DNA of 64,000 nucleotides from Lampropedia cohaerens (lineage in GTDB: Bacteria > Pseudomonadota > Gammaproteobacteria > Burkholderiales > Burkholderiaceae_C), in contig NZ_LBNQ01000012.1 of the NCBI RefSeq assembly GCF_001005215.1, positions 1 to 64,000 on the forward strand, in the 5' to 3' direction. Position numbers and translations under genes: made by a program. The notes beneath the pieces are model-generated. The model made no database searches. It saw only the letters and a list, made by a program, of their open reading frames with translations, and was not told the origin of the DNA. Each line of letters starts with the position of its first letter. Positions within the stretch are counted from its first letter, which is position 1. Below, piece after piece: positions 49,086-57,764 of this stretch.

Positions 49086-49253
49086 TCGCGCCTTCACGCG
49101 CTGCACGGTACGACAGGCCGGGCGATAATTGACCTTTCCATCGTTTGAAGGCCGTGTGCTGCCAGCCGAAGCGGGGCGCGCTCGCTACGTTGACGCGTGT
49201 CAGCGCCATCGCGTCGCACTCGCAAGCATCCGGCGCTGCCGCCTGCCCTTTCC

Positions 49254-50450
49254 ATGGCATCCACTCCTACAGTTGCCAGCGGCATCCGTCGTGGCACCTC
49301 CGCCTACTGGCGCGCATCGCTGGCACTGTTCTGCGCTGGCTATGCAACTTTTTCCTTGCTCTACTGCGTGCAGCCACTGCTGCCGGCGCTGGCGCGCGAG
49401 TTCCAGATCAGCGCTGCAACCAGCAGTCTGTCGCTTTCAGTCAGCACGCTTGCGCTCGCGTTTGGCCTGTTGCCTGCAGGGGCACTGGCCGAAGTCGTCA
49501 ACCGTAAACGCATGATGACCATCGCGCTGGCGGTGGCCAGCGCGGCCGCGCTGCTTGGTGCATTTGCCTCGCACTGGACGCTGCTGGTGGCCACGCGGCT
49601 GGCCCTGGGGCTGGCGCTCAGCGGTCTGCCCGCGCTGGCAATGGCTTACGTCAGCGAAGAATTCGAGCGCTCCACGCTGGCTGCCGCCATGGGCCTGTAC
49701 ATCAGCGGCACCGTGCTCGGAGGCATGCTGGGCCGCACGGTAACAGGCTTTCTTGCGGACGGCCTGGGCTGGCGCTGGGCGCTCGGAGGCATGGGAGTTC
49801 TGGCGGTATTGGCGCTGGCGCTGTTTGTCTGGCTGCTGCCGCCAGCGCGCGCCTTCCAGGCCGAAGCGCCCCAACTGCGCCATTTAATGGCCAATTTCGC
49901 AGAGCATCTGCGCAATCCGCTGCTGCGCATCCTGTACGTGCTGGGCTTTCTGCTGATGGGCTGCTTTGTGGCGCTGTTCAACTACGTGGGGTTTCGATTG
50001 GAGGGCCCCCCATTCTTCCTGAGCGCCAGCCAGGCCGGCCTGCTGTTTCTCACCTATCTGGGCGGCGTCGCATCGGCGCGCATGGCAGCACCACTGCGCG
50101 GGCGCTTTGGCGAGCGTGCGGCACTGTCAGGCGCCGTCGCGACCATGTTGCTCGGCTTGCTCCTGTGTGCCGCCTCCAGCATCTGGGTGCTCACCGTCGG
50201 CGTTGGCGTGTTTGCCCTCGCATTCTTTGCCGCCCACTCGATGATCAGCGCGCAAGTTGGTGCCACCGCCAGCCATGCCAAGGCGCAGGCCTCCTCGTTG
50301 TACCTGAGCTGCTACTACCTGGGATCGAGCCTGATCGGTTCCGGCGCCGGACTGCTTTGGCAGCATGGCGGCTGGACGGGCCTGTTGATAGCACTGGGAT
50401 TTCTGCTGCTTTGTGCGTTGACTATGGCACGCCATATCGTGCGGCACTGA
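49254..50450 (+). CDS. MFS transporter, YnfM-like
   Basis: A 398-residue 12-helix MFS protein. The helix-1 pattern AGYATFSLLYCVQPLLPALAREF and VSVSTLALAFGLLPAGALAEVVNRKRMM match the YnfM/inner-membrane exporter branch. Substrate unknown; efflux is the usual guess. ATG 49254 chosen because the 19 residues upstream are Arg/Pro-rich and not membrane-like. Confidence 0.83.
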   Translation: MASTPTVASGIRRGTSAYWRASLALFCAGYATFSLLYCVQPLLPALAREFQISAATSSLSLSVSTLALAFGLLPAGALAEVVNRKRMMTIALAVASAAALLGAFASHWTLLVATRLALGLALSGLPALAMAYVSEEFERSTLAAAMGLYISGTVLGGMLGRTVTGFLADGLGWRWALGGMGVLAVLALALFVWLLPPARAFQAEAPQLRHLMANFAEHLRNPLLRILYVLGFLLMGCFVALFNYVGFRLEGPPFFLSASQAGLLFLTYLGGVASARMAAPLRGRFGERAALSGAVATMLLGLLLCAASSIWVLTVGVGVFALAFFAAHSMISAQVGATASHAKAQASSLYLSCYYLGSSLIGSGAGLLWQHGGWTGLLIALGFLLLCALTMARHIVRH

Positions 50451-50461
50451 GTGCCCGTTGC

Positions 50462-50467
50462 TACAAT
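50462..50467 (+). promoter_or_regulatory. -10-like element of the yhhQ-queC operon
   Basis: TACAAT lies 31 bases before the riboswitch aptamer, well placed to start its transcript. No good -35 is visible at the normal spacing, so this is tentative. Confidence 0.35.
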
Positions 50468-50497
50468 CTGCGGCTTTCGCGTCGCGCGAATCGCCGC

Positions 50498-50529
50498 ATG
50501 GGTTCCCTCACCCCCATTCATCAAAAAGG
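50498..50529 (+). promoter_or_regulatory. PreQ1-I riboswitch controlling yhhQ-queC translation
   Basis: ATGGG (50498-50502) pairs with CCCAT (50513-50517) around the loop TTCCCTCACC. An A-rich tail TCATCAAAAAGG then places AGG (50527-50529) where it can pair with CCT (50506-50508) of the loop, forming the H-type pseudoknot of the class I preQ1 aptamer. Layout and tail closely resemble the Thermoanaerobacter tengcongensis aptamer. The pairing AGG is the Shine-Dalgarno of yhhQ, six bases before ATG 50536, so preQ1 binding should block translation. Confidence 0.8.
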
Positions 50530-50535
50530 TTTGTC

Positions 50536-51204
50536 ATGCCATCCGCTCAGCTGCCACGCGCTCGCGTGCCGTTCTACCTTGCCGTTCTGGTGGGGTTTCA
50601 CATCTTCATCATCATCGCCAGCAACTATCTGGTGCAGCTTCCCATCAACCTGCTGGGCTTTCACAGCACCTGGGGAGCGTTCAGCTTTCCGTTTATTTTC
50701 CTGGCCACGGATCTGACCGTTCGGCTGATCGGCAAGCCCGAGGCACGGCGAGTGATCGCACGCGTGATGCTGCCGGCGCTGGTGGCCTCCTACGTCGTCT
50801 CGGTGCTGTTTCACGAGGGGCGCTTCAACGGCCTTGCCTCCCTGACTGAGTTCAACGGCTTCGTGTTCCGCATCGCGCTGGCCAGCTTTGCCGCGTATGC
50901 GCTGGGCCAGTTGCTCGACATCCAGGTATTCGACCGCATCCGCCGCAGTGCAAGCGCCTGGTGGCTGGCGCCGGCTGCATCCTCCGTGGTGGGGCAAGCC
51001 ATGGACACTGCCGCCTTCTTTGCCATCGCCTTTTGGCACAGCAGCGACCCCTTCATGGCAGCCAACTGGGTGGAGATTGCCGTGGTCGACTACGTCATCA
51101 AGCTGGTGGTCAGCCTGGTGCTCTTCGTGCCGGCCTACGGCGTGCTGCTGGCCGCCGTGGTGCGCATGCTGCAGCGTGAGCAGGCTGCAGCTGCCGCCGC
51201 ATGA
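50536..51204 (+). CDS. yhhQ: Queuosine precursor transporter YhhQ
   Basis: A 222-residue COG1738 (DUF165) membrane protein with about six helices. The family hallmarks include [25 protein letters not shown] and [18 protein letters not shown]. It imports 7-cyano-7-deazaguanine or preQ1. It is the first gene after a preQ1-I aptamer and its TGA overlaps queC's ATG (ATGA), so the two are translationally coupled and under one switch. Confidence 0.95.
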   Translation: MPSAQLPRARVPFYLAVLVGFHIFIIIASNYLVQLPINLLGFHSTWGAFSFPFIFLATDLTVRLIGKPEARRVIARVMLPALVASYVVSVLFHEGRFNGLASLTEFNGFVFRIALASFAAYALGQLLDIQVFDRIRRSASAWWLAPAASSVVGQAMDTAAFFAIAFWHSSDPFMAANWVEIAVVDYVIKLVVSLVLFVPAYGVLLAAVVRMLQREQAAAAAA

Positions 51205-51956
51205 GTGCCACCGCCGATAGCGCGCAGCCCCAGCGCGCGCTGGTACTGCTCTCAGGCGGGCAGGATTCGGCCACGACATTGGCGTGGGCGCTGGCGCGTT
51301 TTGCGCACGTTGAAACCATCGGCTTTGACTACGGCCAGCGCCATCATGTTGAGCTGGCGTGCCGGCAGCGGTTGCGCGATGGCATGCGCGCCCTCTCGCC
51401 CGCCTGGAGCCAGACACTGGGTGAGGACCATCTGCTGCATGTGGATGTGCTCAAGCAGCTGGGCACTACCGCGATGACCGACGATGTTGCCATCACGCTG
51501 CAGGACGACGGACTGCCCAATACATTCGTGCCCGGACGCAACCTGCTGTTCTTCACGCTGGCGGCAGCGCTGGCATACCGGCGCGGGCTGACCGTACTGG
51601 TCGGAGGCATGTCGCAGACCGATTTCTCTGGTTATCCGGATTGCCGCGACAACACGCTCAAGGCCCTGCAGGTGGCCCTCTCCCTGGGGGTTGACCGCCC
51701 GCTGGTGCTTGCCACGCCACTGATGTGGCGCGACAAGGCTGCGACCTGGGAACTGGCGCACGCACTGGGCGGCAAGCCACTGGTGGAACTGATCCGCACC
51801 GAGTCCCACACCTGCTACCTGGGCTCGCGCGAGCACCTTCACGACTGGGGCTACGGCTGCGGAGCCTGCCCTGCCTGCGTGCTACGCGCGCAGGGCTTTG
51901 CGCGCTGGCGCACCCACTGCGCGCTGCAGGCCACCGAAACCGCTGGCAACGCATAA
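51201..51956 (+). CDS. queC: 7-cyano-7-deazaguanine synthase
   Basis: A 251-residue ATP-dependent ligase making preQ0 from 7-carboxy-7-deazaguanine and ammonia in queuosine synthesis. The PP-loop [10 protein letters not shown] is at about residue 15. The C-terminal Zn ligands are in TCYLGSREH and [15 protein letters not shown]. Four-base overlap with yhhQ. No other que genes are in the window. Confidence 0.95.
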   Translation: MSATADSAQPQRALVLLSGGQDSATTLAWALARFAHVETIGFDYGQRHHVELACRQRLRDGMRALSPAWSQTLGEDHLLHVDVLKQLGTTAMTDDVAITLQDDGLPNTFVPGRNLLFFTLAAALAYRRGLTVLVGGMSQTDFSGYPDCRDNTLKALQVALSLGVDRPLVLATPLMWRDKAATWELAHALGGKPLVELIRTESHTCYLGSREHLHDWGYGCGACPACVLRAQGFARWRTHCALQATETAGNA

Positions 51957-51962
51957 AGCACG

Positions 51963-52133
51963 TACAATACTAGACTTGTCTGCGCAGACAAGTCGAAGCT
52001 CACGTCGACGCGTCAGCCACCAGGACGAGAAAAACAAAGGTGGCTGTAGGCTATCGACCTACCGTAAAACGGTGACCGCGTAAGAGTCGCCGTCCAATTA
52101 CAAGAAAGCCACCTCTTTGTCAGGTGGCTTTTT
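51963..52133 (+). ncRNA. Candidate structured RNA between queC and clpA
   Basis: A -10-like TACAAT (51963-51968) is followed by a dyad with arms GACTTGTCTGC/GCAGACAAGTC (51973-51994). CAGCCACC (52014-52021) can pair with GGTGGCTG (52039-52046) around a purine-rich loop, GTAGG (52046-52050) with CCTAC (52058-52062), CGGTGAC (52070-52076) with GTCGCCG (52086-52092), and finally an intrinsic terminator stem. The first GGTGGCT can pair alternatively with the terminator's AGCCACC, a switch-like geometry. No downstream plus-strand gene exists, so it would be a free small RNA or a queC 3' UTR element. Family not recognised. Confidence 0.5.
52105..52133 (+). terminator. Strong intrinsic terminator (queC side)
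   Basis: AAAGCCACCT/AGGTGGCTTT, 10-bp stem with a seven-base loop, followed by five T residues. On the minus strand the hairpin also ends in CTTTCTT and could serve clpA. Confidence 0.88.
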
Positions 52134-52166
52134 CATGCGCGCGCACGCCCTTGGCATGCATCGCGC

Positions 52167-54512
52167 TCAGTCGGCGGCGGCCTCTTCCTCTTCGGGGCGC
52201 GGCTTGGCCTCCTTCTTCAGCGAGGAGATCTCCAGATCGATCTCCTCCTTCTGGCCGCCCTTGCCATCGTCGACCTTCTTGATGCCGATAACCACGCGTC
52301 CGCCGTCGGCCAGCCGCCCGAAAAGCAGCTCGTCGGCCAGGGACTTGCGAATCGTGTCCTGAATCAGCCGCTGCATCGGGCGCGCGCCCATCAGCGGATC
52401 AAAGCCCTTCTTGGCCAGGAACTTGCGCAAGTCATCTGTGAAGGTGACTTCCACCTTCTTCTCGGCCAGCTGGCTTTCGAGCTGCAGCAGGAACTTGTCA
52501 ACCACGCGCAGAATGATCTGCTCGTCCAGCGGCTTGAAGCTGACGATGGCGTCGAGCCGGTTGCGGAACTCGGGCGTGAACATGCGCTTGAGGTCGGCCA
52601 TTTCATCGCCAGCCTGGCGCGCATTGGTAAAGCCGATGGTGGCCTTGTTCATGGTCTCGGCACCCGCATTCGTCGTCATGATGATGATGACGTTGCGGAA
52701 GTCGGCCTTGCGCCCGTTGTTGTCGGTCAGCGTGCCATGGTCCATCACCTGCAGCAGGATGTTGTAGATCGCCGGATGGGCCTTCTCGATTTCATCAAGC
52801 AGCAGCACCGCGTGCGGCTTCTTGGTGATGGCCTCGGTCAGCAGGCCGCCCTGGTCGAAGCCAACGTAGCCCGGCGGCGCACCGATCAAGCGACTGACTG
52901 CATGCGGCTCCATGTACTCCGACATGTCGAAGCGGATCAGCTCGATGCCCAAAATATAGGCGAGCTGGCGCGCAGCCTCGGTCTTACCCACTCCCGTGGG
53001 TCCCGAGAACAGGAAGGCGCCGATCGGCTTATCCGGCTTGCCCAGGCCCGAACGCGACATCTTGATCGCGCTAGCCAGCGCTTCGAGCGCCGCATCCTGC
53101 CCGAACACCACGCTCTTGAGGTCGCGCTCCAACGTCTTGAGCTTGCTGCGGTCGTCCTGCGACACCGCGGCTGGCGGAATCCGCGCGATCTTGGCCACGA
53201 TGTCCTCGATGTCACCCTTGCTGATGGTTTTCTTGCGCTTGGAAGGCGCCAGAATGCGCTGGGCGGCACCGGCCTCGTCGATCACGTCAATGGCCTTGTC
53301 GGGCAGCTGACGGTCGTTGATGTAGCGCGCCGACAGCTCGGCTGCGGCCTGCAGGGCGGCGTTGGCGTACTTGACGCTGTGATGCTCCTCAAAGCGCGAC
53401 TTGAGCCCCTTGAGAATATCCACGGTCTCGGCCACCGTCGGCTCGACCACGTCGATCTTCTGGAAGCGCCGCGACAGCGCCGCATCCTTCTCGAAAATGC
53501 CACGGTACTCGGTGAAGGTGGTCGCACCGATGCACTTGAGCTGACCGCTCGACAGCGCCGGCTTGAGCAGGTTGGATGCATCGAGCGTGCCGCCAGAGGC
53601 CGCACCGGCGCCGATCAGCGTGTGGATCTCATCGATGAACAGGATGGCGTCAGGCTTTTCGCGCAGATTCTTCAGCACGCCCTTGAGGCGCTGCTCGAAG
53701 TCGCCACGGTACTTGGTGCCAGCCAGCAACGCGCCCATGTCCAGCGAATAGACGGTCGCGTTCTCCAGCACCTCCGGCACGTCCTTTTGCGTGATGCGCC
53801 ACGCCAGACCTTCGGCGATCGCGGTCTTGCCCACGCCAGCCTCACCGACCAGCAAGGGATTGTTCTTGCGCCGACGGCACAGCACCTGAATAGTGCGCTC
53901 GACCTCGTGCTGACGGCCGATGAGCGGATCGATCCGACCCTCGGCGGCAGCCTGGTTGAGGTTGATGGTGAACTGCTCCAGCGGGCTGGCCTTCTCGGCG
54001 CGCTCCTGACCTTGCGCCTGGCCTTCCTCCTGCTCCGCGGCCGCCTCGCCAGTGGCAGCCTTGTCAGCCCCTTCGCCCTTGCGGATGCCATGGGCAATGT
54101 AGTTCACGACATCCAGCCGCGTGATGCCCTGCTGGTGCAGGAAATACACGGCATGCGAATCCTTCTCGCCAAAGATGGCCACCAGCACGTTGGCACCAAC
54201 GACTTCCTTCTTGCCATTGCCGGTGGACTGCACGTGCATGATGGCGCGCTGCACGACGCGCTGAAAGCCCAGCGTCGGCTGCGTGTCGACCTCGTCTTCA
54301 CCGGCCACCTGGGGCATGTTGTCCTTGATGAACGTGGTCAGCGCCGCGCGCAGCTCGTCCATGTTGGCGTTGCAGGCACGCAGCACCTCGGACGCGCTGG
54401 GGTTGTCGAGCAATGCCAGCAGCAGGTGCTCGACCGTAATGAATTCATGGCGCTGCTGGCGCGCCTCCACGAAAGCCATGTGCAAGCTGACTTCCAGTTC
54501 TTGAGCAATCAT
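52167..54512 (-). CDS. clpA: ATP-dependent Clp protease ATP-binding subunit ClpA
   Basis: A 781-residue AAA+ unfoldase that delivers N-degron and other substrates to ClpP. The N-domain starts [24 protein letters not shown]; two AAA modules follow with Walker A GEAGVGKT and GPTGVGKT and DExx motifs LFIDEIHTL and [10 protein letters not shown] Glu/Ala/Gln-rich linker (about 145-175) separates the N-domain from the first AAA. AAGGAG lies eight bases before ATG 54512. Downstream of clpS on the same strand. Confidence 0.96.
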   Translation of the reverse strand: MIAQELEVSLHMAFVEARQQRHEFITVEHLLLALLDNPSASEVLRACNANMDELRAALTTFIKDNMPQVAGEDEVDTQPTLGFQRVVQRAIMHVQSTGNGKKEVVGANVLVAIFGEKDSHAVYFLHQQGITRLDVVNYIAHGIRKGEGADKAATGEAAAEQEEGQAQGQERAEKASPLEQFTINLNQAAAEGRIDPLIGRQHEVERTIQVLCRRRKNNPLLVGEAGVGKTAIAEGLAWRITQKDVPEVLENATVYSLDMGALLAGTKYRGDFEQRLKGVLKNLREKPDAILFIDEIHTLIGAGAASGGTLDASNLLKPALSSGQLKCIGATTFTEYRGIFEKDAALSRRFQKIDVVEPTVAETVDILKGLKSRFEEHHSVKYANAALQAAAELSARYINDRQLPDKAIDVIDEAGAAQRILAPSKRKKTISKGDIEDIVAKIARIPPAAVSQDDRSKLKTLERDLKSVVFGQDAALEALASAIKMSRSGLGKPDKPIGAFLFSGPTGVGKTEAARQLAYILGIELIRFDMSEYMEPHAVSRLIGAPPGYVGFDQGGLLTEAITKKPHAVLLLDEIEKAHPAIYNILLQVMDHGTLTDNNGRKADFRNVIIIMTTNAGAETMNKATIGFTNARQAGDEMADLKRMFTPEFRNRLDAIVSFKPLDEQIILRVVDKFLLQLESQLAEKKVEVTFTDDLRKFLAKKGFDPLMGARPMQRLIQDTIRKSLADELLFGRLADGGRVVIGIKKVDDGKGGQKEEIDLEISSLKKEAKPRPEEEEAAAD

Positions 54513-54672
54513 TGATGAACTCCTTGTGCTTGCCAAAAATTTCAGTTGCAGTGCAATTGGGGGTGCATTAGAAATAATCAATAGAGCGCTGACAGTTCAT
54601 GAATATGCTCAATGTGCTCAATGCATATTGCACAGCAACATGGAGCCATCGTGAACCATTTGACGCCCATCG

Positions 54673-55044
54673 TCAATCGGCCAGCGGTTCGGCCACACAC
54701 TGCAGCGGGTGACCGGCCTCGGCCGCAGCGTCCATCACAAGCGCGACCTTGGTCTCTGCGATCTCGCGTGGATAGACGCCGCACACCCCGCGTCCTTCGA
54801 GATGAATCTTGAGCATGATCTGCGTGGCAGCATCGCGGTTCTTCCCAAAAAACTGCTGCAACACCGCAATCACGAATTCCATCGGCGTAAAGTCGTCGTT
54901 GAGCATCACCACCTGGCACATCGGTGGCGGCTTGGGCTTTTGCCGCTGGCGCTCGGCAACGACTGTTTCTTCCTCCTGCAGAGGCAGCACCTGCGGCGGC
55001 CCCGGAGGCCTGATCGGTGAACTGGACGCAAAAATGGCATGCAT
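54673..55044 (-). CDS. clpS: ATP-dependent Clp protease adaptor ClpS
   Basis: A 123-residue adaptor that hands N-degron substrates to ClpA. The family core [22 protein letters not shown] and the Asn/Asp-lined pocket are present, as is the C-terminal [15 protein letters not shown]. An N-terminal 40-residue extension is Pro/Gln/Glu-rich and disordered. The clpS-clpA order with a 160-base gap is standard. The start could lie at an inner codon, since only the core is conserved. Confidence 0.93.
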   Translation of the reverse strand: MHAIFASSSPIRPPGPPQVLPLQEEETVVAERQRQKPKPPPMCQVVMLNDDFTPMEFVIAVLQQFFGKNRDAATQIMLKIHLEGRGVCGVYPREIAETKVALVMDAAAEAGHPLQCVAEPLAD

Positions 55045-55174
55045 GCGGGCAATTCTAGGCTGAATCGGCCCTCAGGGCGAAGCCCTGCTGTCAGTCATGT
55101 AATTGCCGAACGCCAGCGCGATAGGCTATTCGCCCAAACGTTGCAGCGTAAAAAAGGAAAATCCCAACTGGCGC

Positions 55175-55888
55175 TCAAGCCTGCACGGTCCGCCACACGG
55201 TGTTGCCGCCGCTTTCCTTGTCGATGCCGGCCAGTACCTGTTCATGCGCGGCCAGCTCATCGGCAGACGCTGTGATGACCTTCAGTCGCAGGCCGTCCAG
55301 ACAGACACTTGGCCCGGCACTGACGCTCTGCTCGTCGCTGCCATCAGTGCCCTCTTCCGCGATCAGCGCGTTCTGCCCACGCGTAAGCGCCAGGTACACC
55401 TGTGCAAGCAGCTCCGAGTCCAGCAGTGCGCCATGCAGCGTGCGGTTGGACTTGTCGATGCCAAAGCGGTCGCACAGCGCGTCCAGCGAATTGCGCTTGC
55501 CGGGAAACGCCTCGCGCGCCAGCAACAGGCTGTCGGTGATGCCCTGTACATGCGTGGCCAGCGCGCCGTACCCTGCCAGCCTCAGCTCGTTGTCCAGGAA
55601 GGCCACGTCGAACGGCGCATTGTGGATGATGATCTCCGCCCCCTTCAGAAAGGCCAGGATCTCCGCCACGGACTCCTGGAACGTCGGCTTGTCCGCCAGG
55701 AACTCGCGTGTGATGCCATGAACCTTCAGCGCATCCGGATGGCTGTCACGATCGACCTTGAAGTAGCAGTGCAGATGCCGGCCACTCAGCTGGCGGTTGA
55801 CCAATTCCACGCAGCCAAGTTCGATGACGCGATCGCCCTCTGTGACCGACAGGCCGGTGGTTTCGGTATCCAGGATGATCTGACGCAT
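55175..55888 (-). CDS. dnaQ: DNA polymerase III epsilon subunit
   Basis: A 237-residue DEDDh 3'-5' exonuclease giving proofreading. ExoI is LDTETTGL, ExoII IHNAPFDVAF, and ExoIII HGALLDSELLAQVY with the catalytic His. The short C-terminal region after residue 180 would bind the alpha subunit. Start MRQIILDTETTGLS at ATG 55888 is canonical. Stand-alone between clpS (same strand) and coaBC (opposite strand). Confidence 0.94.
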   Translation of the reverse strand: MRQIILDTETTGLSVTEGDRVIELGCVELVNRQLSGRHLHCYFKVDRDSHPDALKVHGITREFLADKPTFQESVAEILAFLKGAEIIIHNAPFDVAFLDNELRLAGYGALATHVQGITDSLLLAREAFPGKRNSLDALCDRFGIDKSNRTLHGALLDSELLAQVYLALTRGQNALIAEEGTDGSDEQSVSAGPSVCLDGLRLKVITASADELAAHEQVLAGIDKESGGNTVWRTVQA

Positions 55889-56080
55889 GAGAACAGGCGC
55901 GTTGCGCAGGTTGAACGTTGCAAACCCTAAAGCCTAGCACGGCTGGCGCCAGTGTGTGCGCAGCCGTCCCCGATCTTTTCCGCTAGACTGGCCGCGCTGA
56001 TTCTCCCCCCACCGCAGTGCCAAGGTCCTAGAGTGCGCTGCCCGGCGGGCCCTTGCGATTGCCGTGAACGCCAGTCCTGC

Positions 56081-57391
56081 ATGACTCACCCCTCCTCGCC
56101 CCCTTACCCGATCACCTATCCCGCAGCCCTGTCCCATGACGAGGCCGCGGAGGCGCAACCCGACCCGGCGCTGCACGCCACGCAACTGGCAGGCAAGCAC
56201 ATCCTGCTGGGTCTGACCGGCGGCATTGCCTGCTACAAGTCGGCACAACTGTGCCGCCTGCTCGTCAGGGCTGGCGCGACGGTGCAGGTCGTCATGACCG
56301 AGGCGGCCTGCCAGTTCATCACGCCAATCACGATGCAGGCCCTCTCCGGCCGCCCCGTCTATCTGTCGCAATGGGACAGCCGTGCCGACAACAACATGCT
56401 GCACATCAACCTCAGCCGTGACGCCGATGCACTACTGCTGGCGCCCTGCAGTGCTGACTTTCTGGCGCGCCTGGCACAGGGCCGCTGTGACGAACTGCTC
56501 AGCCTGCTGTGCCTTGCCCGGCCGGCCGAACGGGTGCCGCTGCTGATCGCTCCGGCCATGAACCGCGAGATGTGGCTGCACCCGGCGACCCTGCGCAACA
56601 TGCAGACTGTGCAGGGCGACGGCGCCATCGTGCTGGGCGTGGGAAATGGTCCACAGGCATGCGGCGAAACAGGCGATGGCCGCATGCTCGAGCCCTGGCA
56701 GATCATGCACGATATGACCAGATACTTCACGCCGCAGATCCTAGCCGGCAAGCGTGTGCTGATTACTGCGGGGCCCACGTTCGAGGCGATCGATCCGGTG
56801 CGCGGCATTACCAACCGCTCCAGCGGGAAGATGGGCTATGCCATTGCCCAAGCCGCGCAGCAAGCCGGCGCGGAAGTCACCTTGGTCAGCGGCCCGGTAG
56901 CCCTGCCGACGCCACGCGGCGTGCAGCGCGTGGACGTGCAATCGGCGCGCGACATGCTCGCTGCCGCGGAGGCGGCCGCCCAGCATGCCGATCTGTTCAT
57001 TGCGACAGCGGCAGTGGCCGACTGGCGCCCGGCCAACGCGGCCGCGCAGAAGATCAAGAAACAGGCAAGCGCAACAACTCCGCAGCTGGAATTTGTGGAG
57101 AACCCGGACATTCTGGCCACCATCGCCGCCACGCCTCGCGCGCGCAGCGGCCAGCTCTACTGCGTGGGCTTTGCGGCAGAGAGCGACAATCTGGTGGAAT
57201 ATGCCAGCGCCAAGCGAAAACGCAAGGGCATTCCTCTACTGGTAGGCAACATTGGCCCCAACACCTTTGGCCGCGATGACAACGAGCTAACGCTGTTCGA
57301 CGACCAGGGCCACAAACGCCTGCCACGCGCCAGCAAGGCAGAGCTGGCCCGTCAGCTATTGCGGGAAATCGTCCAGCGCCTGCCTGGATGA
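56081..57391 (+). CDS. coaBC: Bifunctional phosphopantothenoylcysteine decarboxylase/phosphopantothenate-cysteine ligase
   Basis: A 436-residue two-domain enzyme for two steps of coenzyme A synthesis. The FMN-binding CoaC half has GLTGGIACYKSAQLC, a HINLSRDADALLLAP segment with the catalytic His, and PAMNREMW, with the active Cys in GPQACGETGDGRM. The CoaB half begins at KRVLITAGPTFEAIDPVRGITN and includes NRSSGKMG and a LVGNIGPNTFGRDDNELTLF close. ATG 56081 is chosen; 43 upstream in-frame residues are Cys/Pro-rich and not conserved. Divergent from dnaQ. Confidence 0.94.
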   Translation: MTHPSSPPYPITYPAALSHDEAAEAQPDPALHATQLAGKHILLGLTGGIACYKSAQLCRLLVRAGATVQVVMTEAACQFITPITMQALSGRPVYLSQWDSRADNNMLHINLSRDADALLLAPCSADFLARLAQGRCDELLSLLCLARPAERVPLLIAPAMNREMWLHPATLRNMQTVQGDGAIVLGVGNGPQACGETGDGRMLEPWQIMHDMTRYFTPQILAGKRVLITAGPTFEAIDPVRGITNRSSGKMGYAIAQAAQQAGAEVTLVSGPVALPTPRGVQRVDVQSARDMLAAAEAAAQHADLFIATAAVADWRPANAAAQKIKKQASATTPQLEFVENPDILATIAATPRARSGQLYCVGFAAESDNLVEYASAKRKRKGIPLLVGNIGPNTFGRDDNELTLFDDQGHKRLPRASKAELARQLLREIVQRLPG

Positions 57392-57439
57392 CCCCTCGGA
57401 CGGCGGCGGACACGCGGTGCACTGAAAAGACATAGCCGG

Positions 57440-57655
57440 TTACGCGGCGCTGCGTACCAGGCGCAGGTAGTCGCCCACGGTGCGGCATTGGCTGGCCAGC
57501 TGCGTGCCGATATTGATGTTGAGCACCATGCAGGTCTCGTCGTTGATGCGGCAGACCTGTCCCCAATCGCGCAGGGGCAGATCCACGTCCACATCCTCCG
57601 CATGCACTCCCAGCACCTCGGCGACGATTCGCAGGACTTGTTGGTCAACTTTCAT
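57440..57655 (-). CDS. ACP-like small protein, no clear phosphopantetheine Ser
   Basis: About 71 residues (76 if ATG 57670 is used). Pattern MKVDQQVLRIVAEVLGVHAEDVDVDLPLRDWG recalls helix I and loop I of acyl carrier proteins, and TVGDYLRLVRSAA resembles helix IV. The DSL attachment motif is not seen where it would be expected; the sequence there reads RINDETCMVLNINIGTQL. It may be a degenerate ACP or an unrelated helical protein. Stand-alone, convergent with coaBC. Confidence 0.5.
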   Translation of the reverse strand: MKVDQQVLRIVAEVLGVHAEDVDVDLPLRDWGQVCRINDETCMVLNINIGTQLASQCRTVGDYLRLVRSAA

Positions 57656-57764
57656 GCGCACATTGTGCATCGGATCGAGATCACGCGACTGCGGCAGGCT
57701 GCAGTTGGTGCGGCGCGTGGCGCAGGCGGTTTCACCGCCATCGCCAGCCGCAAGCGCTGCACGC

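Noticed and set aside
52737-54515. 592-residue ORF antisense to clpA
   Set aside because: Opposite-strand shadow; Leu/Arg/Gly-rich pattern and no family.
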